DNA of 64,000 nucleotides from Enemella dayhoffiae (GTDB lineage Bacteria; Actinomycetota; Actinomycetes; Propionibacteriales; Propionibacteriaceae): assembly GCF_002250625.1 (NCBI RefSeq), contig NZ_NMVQ01000023.1, forward strand, positions 124,001 through 188,000. The letters are read 5' to 3'. Each line of letters opens with the position of its first letter. Within the stretch, counting starts at the first letter, position 1. A model generated the notes under the pieces. It ran no database searches. It was given only the letters and a program-made list of their open reading frames with translations, and was not told the origin of the DNA. The translations under genes were made by a program, and so were the position numbers. Shown piece by piece: positions 44,698-54,700 of the stretch.

Positions 44698-47193
44698 CTA
44701 GAAATCGAAGTCCGATGTGAACGAGCGCTTGAGCAGGTACTGAGCCCGCTGGTAGACGCGCCACTGGGTGGTGTTGGGTATCTGCTCTTCGAGTCGGAAC
44801 TCGACCGTGCGGTTGTTGAACTCGTTGGCGTCCTGGCTGAGGAGCATCCGTGCACTCTGGTAGCGGTCGCGCTTGTCGTCGGAGGGCTGGTCGAAGAGCA
44901 GCTCGGGCTGATTCGAGATCAGGGTCTCGCCGACGTAGAGGCCCGCCCGTAGCGTGCGAGCCTGGACCTTCTCGCCGACCGGTTCGGACTGGAAGAGCTT
45001 CACGACGAGCTGGCCGGTGGTGATCTTGTCCGTCTCGGGTAGTACTTCGACGTTGACGGGCCGAGTGTCACTCTTGCGTTTCTTGTTGACGGTGAGTACC
45101 GGAACGACGACCTCCTGGAGTGCGGCGCCGCCGTGGACGAACCGGGAGCCCGCGCCCGGCAGCTTGAGTCGATGGATCGACTTGGGAAGCTGCACCTCAA
45201 GGTCGCTGCAGAGCCCGAGCTGTTCAGGCTCGAACTTCCGGAACGCGGGATCATCCTTGAGTCCCCGGCCGAGGACGTATCGACGGTTCGTCACGACGAG
45301 CTCGTCGCCTTGCGGCTTGGTCGAGAGGTAGGAGGCGTCGGCGAGCGCGGTGTCCTGGTAGAGGAAGCCGTGGTCAGCAGTCACCAGGATGTTCGTGGCG
45401 TTCGCATTCGTCAGTCGCTTGATGAGGTCGACCAGTTCGCGCAGCGCGTCGTTGGCGGCCTCGAACACCTGACGTTCGGTGCGGGCCTTGTCGCCTGCCG
45501 CGTCGATGCGGTCGTGGTACACGTACAGCACTTGGTGCGCGCCGTAGAGTTCGCGCAGTTCGCCGCGCGGCATCGCGAGGACGTCCTCTGCCTGGATCGC
45601 GAACCCGTCCACCGGAGCCAGCACCTTGTTGCGGTTCCCTGTCCCGTCGGAACGCTGGCCGTCAACGAGCACCGGGTCGCCATCGTGCGAGTGGGCCAGC
45701 GTCTTATGGGGAAGCAGGGCGGCCATACCGAGTTGTGTGTAGCTCGGAAGCACGCCCAGCATCGCGTCGAGTTCCGCGTCGAAGCGGTCTTCCTGACGGA
45801 TACGTGAACCCAATTCTTCGGCGACCTCGTAGCGCAGCGCATCGGAGATGATGACGACGGCCTTCCGGTTGCCCTTCCTGATGATGGGCTCGACGTGATC
45901 GGTGAAGAACCGTGTCTGCGAGCGCAGTGCAACAGTTCGCCAGTCAGTCACGGCATCGACCTGCTGCTGCCAGGCGTTGCCGAGCTCGTAGAGGTATCGG
46001 TTCGCGTAGTGCTTCTCCACCTCGACCCGGAGGGCTTCGAGGGGGCCTGCGTACTCGGTTGTACGGGCGGCAAAGTGGAACTGCCGGTAGAGCTGGTCGA
46101 TGCGGAACCAGTGCTTGCGGTACCGGTCGAGTCCGTCATCGAACGACGCGATCTCGAATCTTGCAGTCGCGAGCTCGCTCAGCAGGTCGGAGGCAGCGGC
46201 GAGCGCCGCGTAGAGTTCCCGGTAGCCATCAACCCAGATGCTGCTCTGTCGGGAACGGATGATCTCGGACACCTCGCGTGCGCTCATCGTCCGCTCGACG
46301 ATTGCCTGCGTCAGCACGCTGATGATCGTGCGCTCCACGTCCTCGAAGAGATCGTTGCCTACAAGCTCGGCTAGGTCGGCATCCTCGATGGTGTTGGCGT
46401 AGTCGAGGCTTTCGGCTGCGCGCCGAGCCAATACAGCGAGAGCATCGGCGCTGCGTCGGTCGTTGCGCAGGCTCGCGAAGTCGAGCTGGATATTGCGCAG
46501 GGCTCCGGGCGTGTCCGACGCAAACCCGTTGATCGCCTGGCGGAACATCCACAGCACGAAGTCATCGACGCTGGGCTCACTTGCTTCGTAGCCGTAAATC
46601 TTGGCAACACCGGCCCAGTGGAAGCCATCGAGACCCTGTTCGGCCAGCGCGGCGTACTTGGTGTGCGCGCCCCGCGCATTCTCGATCAGCAACGCGCGCG
46701 TGAGCTCCAGCATGCTGTGCTCGTGCTGACCAAGCACCACGGCAGACATCTTCGCTCGCAACCTGTCGGCGTCATCGTTGGTCGCGAGGAGGGATTTGAG
46801 GCTCTGGACTCGCTTGACGGCTCGGAAGAACTTCTCGTGCTCTCGCACCACCTCGTCGATCCCGCTACCGCTGAGACCGAGGTCTTGGCTCACGAGCGCG
46901 GTCCGGTCAGCGGTGAAGACCCCATAGGCAAGCTCAAGATCAAGCAACCAGTTCCCAGTACCCGGAGGCACAGGAGCGCCTCGGTACAAGAGAAACTTGC
47001 CCGCCGGCTCGTCGTGAAGCACGCGGTTCTTCACGGCATACTCGTTGTTCTCCACGCGGACGGCGGTCACGCCGCTGAGATCAAGCGCGTCAATCTCGGC
47101 GGCGTACTCACCGTCGGCGTCGTGCCAGAAGACCAGGCGCTGTGAATCGAACCTCTGCTCCAGGTGAGGCAGGACGGCACTGAGCGAACTCAT
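44698..47193 (-). CDS. pglZ: PglZ, BREX alkaline-phosphatase-superfamily protein
   Basis: 831 residues. Metal-binding motifs of the superfamily are visible at AVVIISDALRYEVAEELG and ILVTADHGFLYQ. The N terminus RLVFWHDADGEY is typical of PglZ. It is required for BREX methylation and defence, but its substrate is unsettled. It overlaps the DUF1016 gene by ATGA. Confidence 0.92.
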   Translation of the reverse strand: MSSLSAVLPHLEQRFDSQRLVFWHDADGEYAAEIDALDLSGVTAVRVENNEYAVKNRVLHDEPAGKFLLYRGAPVPPGTGNWLLDLELAYGVFTADRTALVSQDLGLSGSGIDEVVREHEKFFRAVKRVQSLKSLLATNDDADRLRAKMSAVVLGQHEHSMLELTRALLIENARGAHTKYAALAEQGLDGFHWAGVAKIYGYEASEPSVDDFVLWMFRQAINGFASDTPGALRNIQLDFASLRNDRRSADALAVLARRAAESLDYANTIEDADLAELVGNDLFEDVERTIISVLTQAIVERTMSAREVSEIIRSRQSSIWVDGYRELYAALAAASDLLSELATARFEIASFDDGLDRYRKHWFRIDQLYRQFHFAARTTEYAGPLEALRVEVEKHYANRYLYELGNAWQQQVDAVTDWRTVALRSQTRFFTDHVEPIIRKGNRKAVVIISDALRYEVAEELGSRIRQEDRFDAELDAMLGVLPSYTQLGMAALLPHKTLAHSHDGDPVLVDGQRSDGTGNRNKVLAPVDGFAIQAEDVLAMPRGELRELYGAHQVLYVYHDRIDAAGDKARTERQVFEAANDALRELVDLIKRLTNANATNILVTADHGFLYQDTALADASYLSTKPQGDELVVTNRRYVLGRGLKDDPAFRKFEPEQLGLCSDLEVQLPKSIHRLKLPGAGSRFVHGGAALQEVVVPVLTVNKKRKSDTRPVNVEVLPETDKITTGQLVVKLFQSEPVGEKVQARTLRAGLYVGETLISNQPELLFDQPSDDKRDRYQSARMLLSQDANEFNNRTVEFRLEEQIPNTTQWRVYQRAQYLLKRSFTSDFDF

Positions 47194-48236
47194 TCGTTGT
47201 CCTCCCGTTCTGAGGAAGCTTCGAGCTCGCGCCTTGCGACCCGCTCGGCTGCTGCCTCATAAATCTGCTGGATGCGGGCCCGAAGTTCAGCCTTCGGCGG
47301 CAGCGCCGTCCAGTACTCCGCCACCACGATTCCGTCCTTGTGCATCTCCAGTAGTTCGATCTGCTCGCGGCTCGCCGCAGTGCAGAGAATCAGGCCGATC
47401 GGCGATTCCTCGCCCTCCCTGCGTTCGTAGCGGTCGAGCCACTTCAGATAGAGCTTCATCTGGCCCTCGTAAGCGGCCTTGAACTTGCCGATCTTCAGTT
47501 CGACGGCGACGAGGCGTCGCAGAGGCCGACTGAAGAAGAGCAGGTCGAGGTGGTAGTCATCGTCGTCAATGATCATTCGCTTCTGTCGTTCGACGAAGGC
47601 GAAGCCGTTCCCCGCTTCGAGCAGGAATGCCTCCATGTCCCGGATGATCGCGGCTTCTAGGTCGCGTTCGAGGAAGGTGTCTTCCAGGCCGAGGAAGTCC
47701 AGCAGGTAGGGGTCGCGGAACACATCTCGCGGGACAGCGGTCTCGCCAACGATCTGCGCGTTGGCGATCTCGCGGCGCTCGTAGCCCTTCCGCGCGATCA
47801 GCTGCCGCAGGCCGCGGACGCTCAGCCCCTGGCTCACGGCCTCCTGCACGTAGAAGGCTCTGGCCTCGGGGGTCTTCAGGGGAAGCAGCGCCCGGAAGTG
47901 CGTCCAGCTCAATTGTCGTCCCAGCGAGACGACAATCTGCTCGTCAGGGAACTGTTGGGCAAACTGGATCATGCGGCGGAGGTTCTTCTCCTCGTACGAG
48001 CGCCCGTACTGCTCCACCAACTGTCGTCCCAGCGAGACGACAATCTGCTCCCCGTAGGCGGCTCGCTCTGAGCCGAGCACCTCCTCGCCAACGAGGCGGC
48101 CGAGCCGCCAAAAGGTCAGCGTGAGGGCCAGGTTGGCTTGACGAGCAGCCGCAGCCTGTCCCTCCTCGATCACCTCAGAGGCGCGAACGAGCAGGTCTCG
48201 CTCTGCCTCCCCGCGGCTCCGAGCGATCTCAGTCAT
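47190..48236 (-). CDS. DUF1016/YhcG-family PD-(D/E)XK nuclease
   Basis: 348 residues. An N-terminal DUF1016 domain has the family duplication (YGEQIVVSLGRQL and DEQIVVSLGRQLSWTHF). A C-terminal nuclease domain carries YHLDLLFFSR and AVELKIGKF, giving the D...ExK catalytic set. It overlaps pglX (8 bases) and pglZ (4 bases), so it is built into the BREX operon. It may be an accessory restriction nuclease. The two repeat units share 29 identical bases. Confidence 0.85.
   Translation of the reverse strand: MTEIARSRGEAERDLLVRASEVIEEGQAAAARQANLALTLTFWRLGRLVGEEVLGSERAAYGEQIVVSLGRQLVEQYGRSYEEKNLRRMIQFAQQFPDEQIVVSLGRQLSWTHFRALLPLKTPEARAFYVQEAVSQGLSVRGLRQLIARKGYERREIANAQIVGETAVPRDVFRDPYLLDFLGLEDTFLERDLEAAIIRDMEAFLLEAGNGFAFVERQKRMIIDDDDYHLDLLFFSRPLRRLVAVELKIGKFKAAYEGQMKLYLKWLDRYERREGEESPIGLILCTAASREQIELLEMHKDGIVVAEYWTALPPKAELRARIQQIYEAAAERVARRELEASSEREDNE
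47914..48050. repeat. 29-bp direct repeat inside the DUF1016 gene
   Basis: Positions 47914-47942 and 48022-48050 are identical, 108 bases (36 codons) apart. Each contains a dyad: GTCGTC-CCAGCGA-GACGAC, extended to a 9-bp perfect stem (47912-47936) in the first copy. The protein motif EQIVVSLGRQL is thereby duplicated. Confidence 0.75.
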
Positions 48237-51200
48237 CGGTAGCCTCCAGCCCTGCGATCTTCTTGAGGGCCGGGCAGAACTTCGGATAGTTGGCCTTCAC
48301 CCCATCATCGAGGTCGATGGCGACCTGCTGAGACGCCAGTGGGTAGAGCACGTCATGTTCGTACTCGCTGAGTTCCACCAGCACCTTTCGGAGCCGCTCG
48401 GCTTCCTTCAGCGCCGCTGCCTTCTCGCGAGGCGTACCCTCCCCGGCGGCGAGACGCTCCTGGTGCTGGAGGTTCGCCTCCAGTTTCGACTCGAACTCGC
48501 GCAGGTACTCGTTCAGCACGGTTGAGACCGTGGACGGCGTGTAGCGGTGCATGTAGATCAGCGCATTGAACGATCCCTTCGGGCTGGAGAACAGCCAGTA
48601 GATCGGACGCTTCTTGTACCGCTTGACGTGATCGTCGTAGAACTTCGACCGGCCCGCTCGGGTGATGAAGTACTCCCGGAGCGACTTGACTCCGAGCGAC
48701 TCCTGAACGAAACGCAAGTTGTCTTCGAAGTGTTGCTCTCCGAAGGCCACTCGCAGGAACTGACGAAGACGCGCCACGATGTCGTCCTCGAACCAGTCGC
48801 CATCGACGATCGGGAGAACGTTGTCTGCATCGGGCACGAACGACGGCGCCGACACCTTCGCGATGTAGTCCTGAGCCGTTGCCCCCTGGTCAGCGAGGAT
48901 CAAGCCCGGCTTGTCGAGGCTGTACCGGCCGAACATACAGCCGACTGCGTAGGAGACGAGGTCTTCGATAGCAGACGCACGACTCATGTCCCGGTACTCC
49001 GAGTCGCTCTTCCCGCTGCCGAACCGGAAAATAGGATTCAGGTCGAGTGTGACTTGGTTGATCGACACCGACGTATCGACCTCGCCAATGAGACCCGTAG
49101 CAACCGCGACCACCTCATTGTTCGCAGATGCAAGCCGTCTGAACTCTTGCGTGAGCAGGCTGGACTCGTTGAAAAGGTCAGCTTCGAAGGCCCCGAGGAG
49201 CCCAGTGCCAGAACTCGCCAATGGCGACCCCGCGAAGTCCCAGCATGTCTCCTGACGCGCTTCGTCCTCCTTTGCGATATCAATCAATCCCCTGACAACG
49301 CCCTCGTCCCCGCCCGGCACATTCGGAAGTCTCGAAAGATCGCCGGTTTGAAACTCGATTGTGGGATTCAGTGCTCGCAAGAGATACGAAGCGGAGCTCG
49401 ATGCGAGGTATCCCAAGCTGGACAGGAGCGATCCGCCGTCCGAGAAGCAGGAAGACCCCTTGGCGTCGAAGATAAACCCGGGCTCCGAGTATCGGATTGA
49501 GAGTGAAGTCGAGCCAGTAGCAGAGTAGGTGAGTGACTCTTGAAAGTAGCGCGCCCGACTTCTCGGTGTAGCTCGGCCCGTCGCGAGAATCTCTCGACCA
49601 TCGTCTTCCCAGTTGACGTAGAAGTCTCTATTTCCAAACCAACTGCGTGCGCCGCCACCCTTGTTATAGGGGAACCAGCGGCGCCTGCTCTCAACTGCTT
49701 CGGATACCGATCGCGCGCTATGACAGGCCCGGCTCTGTGAGACCTCGAACCATCGCCTAATAAAGCGCTCGTTGTCGCCGGTAGTCATGCCGCCAGTAAT
49801 GTGGAGTTCGTCTCCGAGTGACTTGTGCTCAGCAAAGAGGTTCCGCGCCGCCGGCGACAACCAATAGGCCACGGGCATCCCTGGGACTATCGACAGATCG
49901 AACGCATCAACCTCGTAGCGCCGCCCATCGGATGATTCCCCGGCGGCGAGAGATCGTAGGGTAGACGACTTTGCTGCTTCGTTGCGTCCAGCGGTCACGT
50001 CCAGGTAGACACCTTGTTGCCGTGGGCGCGCACACCTTTCGAGAACGATCGCGGCCGTCTGAACGATCTCGCCAGAGATCGTGTCAAATGCGCTAGCTCC
50101 GAGATGCGCGAGTGTCGCGATGGTTCCGTTAGCCAGGATCGATTCTCGTAGGTTCGCGTAAGTCGAGAGAAACATCCAGGACTGCATGGCGACGAGCGCG
50201 GCATAGCCCGAAGGGAGAGCAAGGCTCACACTCCGTTCCAAGAACATGGCGTACAGGTCGGACTTTGAGAACGGGTAGGTCTGCTTGCCGAACGCCGAGA
50301 GCGCTGCGCCCATGCTCTTGTTGCCCATGTAAGGAGGATTGGCAACCACGACGTGGTACCGACGGCTCAGGTCCTCGGCCTGCCGCACCGTGAGCGCTGC
50401 GCGCCCCAATAGGTCGACTTTCAGTATGTCGTCAGCAGCGTCAAGTGTCTGAAGACGGCGCGCGAGCCGGACGGCCAACCCAGGATCGGGCTGAATGAGC
50501 GATCCAAGGGTGTCTGCGTCGGCGAACTGGTTCCAGAAGAGCTCCTCTTCGTGCTTGTCGCCATCCTCGGTGACAAGGTAATCGAGCTCGTCAGGGCTGA
50601 ACGAGATCGGTTCGAGCACGCAGATGCTCGGCTTGACTTGGTTACCGAAGAACGTGCGCTGCTTGGCGCGTGCCTTCATCGTGAGTGCGAAAGCTGCGAG
50701 GGCGCCTGCACGCGGGTCGATCTCAACGCCATAGAGGTTGTGAGTGAGGATCAGTTCAGGAATCTCGGATGGCGCGTAGCCCTCTTCCTCGTAGATCGCG
50801 TAGAGCAGGTCGAAGGCGTAGGTGAGCATGTGGCCGGAGCCGCAGGCTGGGTCGATGATCTTCAGTCCCTCGGGGCTGCTGATCGTGAGGAAGTCTGTGT
50901 CCTCATCAAGTGGGGCGACGTAGTAGTCCATCTGCTCGATGAGCCGAGAGGACGGATGGTTGAGCATCCAGAGGCGGCCGAGGGAGTTCTCGACGAGGTA
51001 TCGGACGATCCAGTGTGGGGTGAAGAGCTGGGTCGCGGCGGGAATCTCAGTAGCGCCGGCCTTCTTGCCTTTCTTGAACCCGGCGAAGACTTCGTCTTTT
51101 CGCTCGGAGATGTAGAACTGGTAGAGCCAGCCGATGACCTCGACGTCGCGGCAGACCTCGGCTGTGAGCGTCGATGCGGCCTTGCCGAGGATGGAGTCCG

Positions 51201-51747
51201 CGGCGAGAAGGTTCGCGGGGATGAGGAGTTCGGTGTAGTCGCCCTCGCCCTCGAACATGAACGGCATCGAGCGGTTCCAGTAGCGGCAGTACTCGGCGAG
51301 TAGCAGGGTGTAGGCCTCACCCTGGGCGTCTGCACTGGGGCGGGTTCCGTCGAGGAGTCCAGTGATGGCATCGAGGGTGCGCTTGTTGCTGACGACAGCG
51401 GGGTCGATGCTGCCGCGCTTGGCATCGGCGAGTACCTCTGGCTGCCCGGTCTGCTGGTCGTGGGCGGGCGAGACGATACCAGCTCCCGTGTAGCCGTTGG
51501 CGTCCATGAAGCGGAGGGCGATGATGCGGTTGAACCAGATGTAGGCGACCTTGTCGGCGACAGCGTCCTTGCCCTTTGCGCCGCCGCCAGCGGATGCGAT
51601 GTCGCGCTCAAGCATGGTCACGGCGCGCTGGTTCTCGACTCGCTCCGGCGATGCTGGCGCGAGGACGGCGGTCAGGCGGGCGCTGACCTGAGTGATGAGC
51701 TCGCGCCTGGCCCACGTGGCGAAGCTCTTCAGCGGTGCAGTTTCCAT
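48229..51747 (-). CDS. pglX: PglX, BREX-1 adenine-specific DNA methyltransferase
   Basis: 1,172 residues. Motif I is IIDPACGSGHM, motif IV is VVANPPYMGNK, and the N-terminal IWFNRIIALRFMD is conserved in BREX-1 PglX. It methylates N6 of adenine in a non-palindromic host motif, marking self DNA. The large C-terminal half is the target-recognition and regulatory region, which sets specificity. Full length, no break. It begins 12 bases after brxC. Confidence 0.93.
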   Translation of the reverse strand: METAPLKSFATWARRELITQVSARLTAVLAPASPERVENQRAVTMLERDIASAGGGAKGKDAVADKVAYIWFNRIIALRFMDANGYTGAGIVSPAHDQQTGQPEVLADAKRGSIDPAVVSNKRTLDAITGLLDGTRPSADAQGEAYTLLLAEYCRYWNRSMPFMFEGEGDYTELLIPANLLAADSILGKAASTLTAEVCRDVEVIGWLYQFYISERKDEVFAGFKKGKKAGATEIPAATQLFTPHWIVRYLVENSLGRLWMLNHPSSRLIEQMDYYVAPLDEDTDFLTISSPEGLKIIDPACGSGHMLTYAFDLLYAIYEEEGYAPSEIPELILTHNLYGVEIDPRAGALAAFALTMKARAKQRTFFGNQVKPSICVLEPISFSPDELDYLVTEDGDKHEEELFWNQFADADTLGSLIQPDPGLAVRLARRLQTLDAADDILKVDLLGRAALTVRQAEDLSRRYHVVVANPPYMGNKSMGAALSAFGKQTYPFSKSDLYAMFLERSVSLALPSGYAALVAMQSWMFLSTYANLRESILANGTIATLAHLGASAFDTISGEIVQTAAIVLERCARPRQQGVYLDVTAGRNEAAKSSTLRSLAAGESSDGRRYEVDAFDLSIVPGMPVAYWLSPAARNLFAEHKSLGDELHITGGMTTGDNERFIRRWFEVSQSRACHSARSVSEAVESRRRWFPYNKGGGARSWFGNRDFYVNWEDDGREILATGRATPRSRARYFQESLTYSATGSTSLSIRYSEPGFIFDAKGSSCFSDGGSLLSSLGYLASSSASYLLRALNPTIEFQTGDLSRLPNVPGGDEGVVRGLIDIAKEDEARQETCWDFAGSPLASSGTGLLGAFEADLFNESSLLTQEFRRLASANNEVVAVATGLIGEVDTSVSINQVTLDLNPIFRFGSGKSDSEYRDMSRASAIEDLVSYAVGCMFGRYSLDKPGLILADQGATAQDYIAKVSAPSFVPDADNVLPIVDGDWFEDDIVARLRQFLRVAFGEQHFEDNLRFVQESLGVKSLREYFITRAGRSKFYDDHVKRYKKRPIYWLFSSPKGSFNALIYMHRYTPSTVSTVLNEYLREFESKLEANLQHQERLAAGEGTPREKAAALKEAERLRKVLVELSEYEHDVLYPLASQQVAIDLDDGVKANYPKFCPALKKIAGLEATDD

Positions 51748-51759
51748 GCGTGTTGTCTC

Positions 51760-54700
51760 CTACAGCGCGATGCGCTTGTCGTCGTTGAGGGCCCGGATCA
51801 AGGCCGTGCGCAGCGCGTCTAGGTAGCGATCGACGTCTTCCTCGGTCTCCAGGACGCCGTGGACTCCTTGAGCGTTGATGCTCTTGACCGAGACAGTCTG
51901 CTTCTTGGCCGGTGCCGGGGCGGGCTCATCGCCGCCGTCCGTGTCGGTGGTCCGGGGAGAGGCGGCAAGTTCGTCGAGGATGGCGGGGTAGGTGCGCTCC
52001 TCGAAGGTGTTTGCGATCTCGCGGACAACAGCGATCTGGCTTTCTCCGCCGATCCTGTCCAGGATGGACCTGACCTTCTGGGCCACGCCGTGCTGCGCTT
52101 CGTCGGTCGCTTCCAGGTAGAGCGTGCTGGTCTGGAGCGGTGCCCATCGGGAGTCGATCTCCAGGAGTGCTCCGTCGCGGTTTGCCGCGAGCGCCTCGTC
52201 GATGCGGCCTTGGAGGTCGACGGAGGCGGCCTTGAGCTTGGTCATCCGGTTGCCGCGGAAGGCCTGCGGGTCGGCGAGAAGCTGCGCCACTTCCTGGCTG
52301 CTGCCGGAGGGCAGGTAGTTCAGGTTGCTCGCGTTGCTTGCGAGCAGTTGGGTTGCCTCGTCGTAAATCTTGCGCTGGGCACCGCCGAGGAATGCCTGGA
52401 TCGGGTCGATGAGGTCGCTCTTCGCATCGAGCAGATCGTCGGCGATCGCGAAGTCGGTGAGGTACCAGTCGTCGGGCTTGCCAACGACGGACTCCAGTAG
52501 AGCGATCGGCGCATCGAGCTGAGTCACGAATGGGTATTTCGAACCGCTGACTCGCGCCTTGAGTTCCTCGCACTTTGCCCGAAGGCGTTCGCTGGTGTGC
52601 CGGGCAAGTTCGAGCGGGTCTTTCGGCACGGCAGGTTCGTCGAAGAAGTCCGTGCAGAACGCGCGCAGTGCCGCAATCTTGCGCTGGTCGAAGGTCTTCT
52701 GCGGAGCGACGACGGCGTGGGAGTGCTTCTGCGTGTTGCGCAGTGCGGAAGCGACTTCGCTGCGCTTGAGGATGTTCGAGTCGACAGTGAGGGTGATCTT
52801 CGAGGTGCCGACGAGCCAGGCTATGACGCACTCGATGGAGGCCAGGTCCCAGCCGTAGGGCTTGGCCTGGAAGTGCTCGACGATCTTCTTGACCGTGACC
52901 TGCTCGCCGAGTCGGTCGCGCTGCAGCAGGTAGGACAGCATCTCGTCTGCCGGCGCTGCGAGCGCATGGATCGAGGCGTCGTCGATCATTCCGGACTGGT
53001 CGGGGTTCGCGAACCCGGCAACCTGCTGCTCGGAGTACGTGCGCCCGTCAAGGAGGCTCAGTTGGGTATAGGTCCGGGCAATGAGGTCTTGGAATCCGTC
53101 GGTGATTCGCGTTACCGCATCCTGCGACGCCACGGTGAGGTCGGCGGCATTGATCACGAGGTCGGCTCGTCCCACGGCCCGTCGGATGCGTTCGACAAGT
53201 TCCTTCTCCCGCTGCGCGTTCTGAGTCGCCTTGACGCGCAGAATCTGCTCCTCGACCGGTGACAGCGAGCTGGTCTGCTTGCGTTTGGTGTACTTTTCGG
53301 TCTTGATGAGCAGCCGTAGGTCGGCCAGCACCCGGTCATCAGGCGCGAGGATGACACGGAGCTCGTCCTTGCCTGCCGAGTGCATCCGAATCTCTTCCGG
53401 ACCGTAGGGGTACTCGGGAGTAATGAAGTGCAGGGAGAGTTCGCGTTGCTGGCCGAATGCCTGGTCGTCGAGCTTGTACCCGAAGGGGAAGTCCTGCCCG
53501 TTCTTGGCGTAGCGGAGCTTGGAGGTCTTGACGACATCGCCGGACAGAATCTTGTTCAGCCGGGTAGAGACCTCGGAGGAGTCGATCTCGACGTTCTTGA
53601 TCTCTTCCTCGATCACCTGCTCTTCGTTGGTCAGGTACTCGTAGACGTTGCCGTTACGCTGCACGTAGGTCTGCGTCTCCAGCAGCGTCAGCGCTTCCTG
53701 GACCTGCTTGGACAGCGCTGGCAGATCGCGCCCGAACCGGTCGTAGACCAGCACGGTCAGGTTGCGCGGGGTGGCCTGGAAGCTCTCGACGTACTTGACC
53801 AGGAAGAGCGCCTTGAGTATCCGCACCGCGAGCTTGGTGACCGGTGAGCCGCTGTCGGGGAGGTCACGTTCGGCGCGGTCGATCGAGCGCTGTGCTGCGG
53901 ACTTCAACGACGCGCGGATGCCGGCGAACATGGCGTCGAAGGTTGCCAGCGACCCGATCTCGACGTCGCCGATGTCCTTGGCGACTTGCTGGACGACGCC
54001 GAGCATGGAGCGTTCTCCGACGGAGCTGTTGCGGCCCTCGAACACGTTGTGGTCGGAGATGCCCTCGATCGCGGCCTGGAACAGCGGGAACTGATAGCTG
54101 ACGAACGGGTAGGTGCCGACGAAGTGGGCCTCGTCAGTGAAGTTTCGGTAGGTCTTCGCGCCATCAACGAAGTCGAACAGGGTCTTGAAGTTCGCTGACT
54201 CCTGCGCATAGACCGCTTCGAGCACCTGCGTGCCCTTGTCGTTCTTCTCCAGCAGGCGCTTGCGGATGACCTCTTCCACATCGGCGGAAGTGAGCTTCAC
54301 ACGGGTCTTGAACCGCGCCTGAATCTTCGAGAAGTCATTGCCTTGCTGCTTGGTGCGGTCGCCGACCACCTTGTCCATATCCTCCTGCGAGGTCACGAAC
54401 ACCCAAGCCCGCCCGCCGCACTTCGTGTTCAACGACTCAGCGATCGTCTGAAGGTTCAGCATCAGATGAGTGTTGGAACCGATGAACTGCCCGACCTCAT
54501 CGACGAAGAAGTTCAGCCGGTAGCCGGCAGGCTGCTTGTTCAGCCAAGCGCGCACCTCGTCGGCGAAGTCCTCGATCGACACCGAGTAGGTGTCCTGATA
54601 GGTCTTCAGGATGTCGGGCGCGGTCGTCGCGTCCAACCCGGTGATCTGTGCGTATGCCTCGTTGACCTGGCGTCGCACGGTGGGGAGCCCGAAGCTCGGC

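Noticed and set aside
47912-48050. Two dyad repeats as a mini CRISPR array
   Set aside because: Only two copies, inside a conserved coding gene, and the repeat encodes a family motif; no cas genes nearby.
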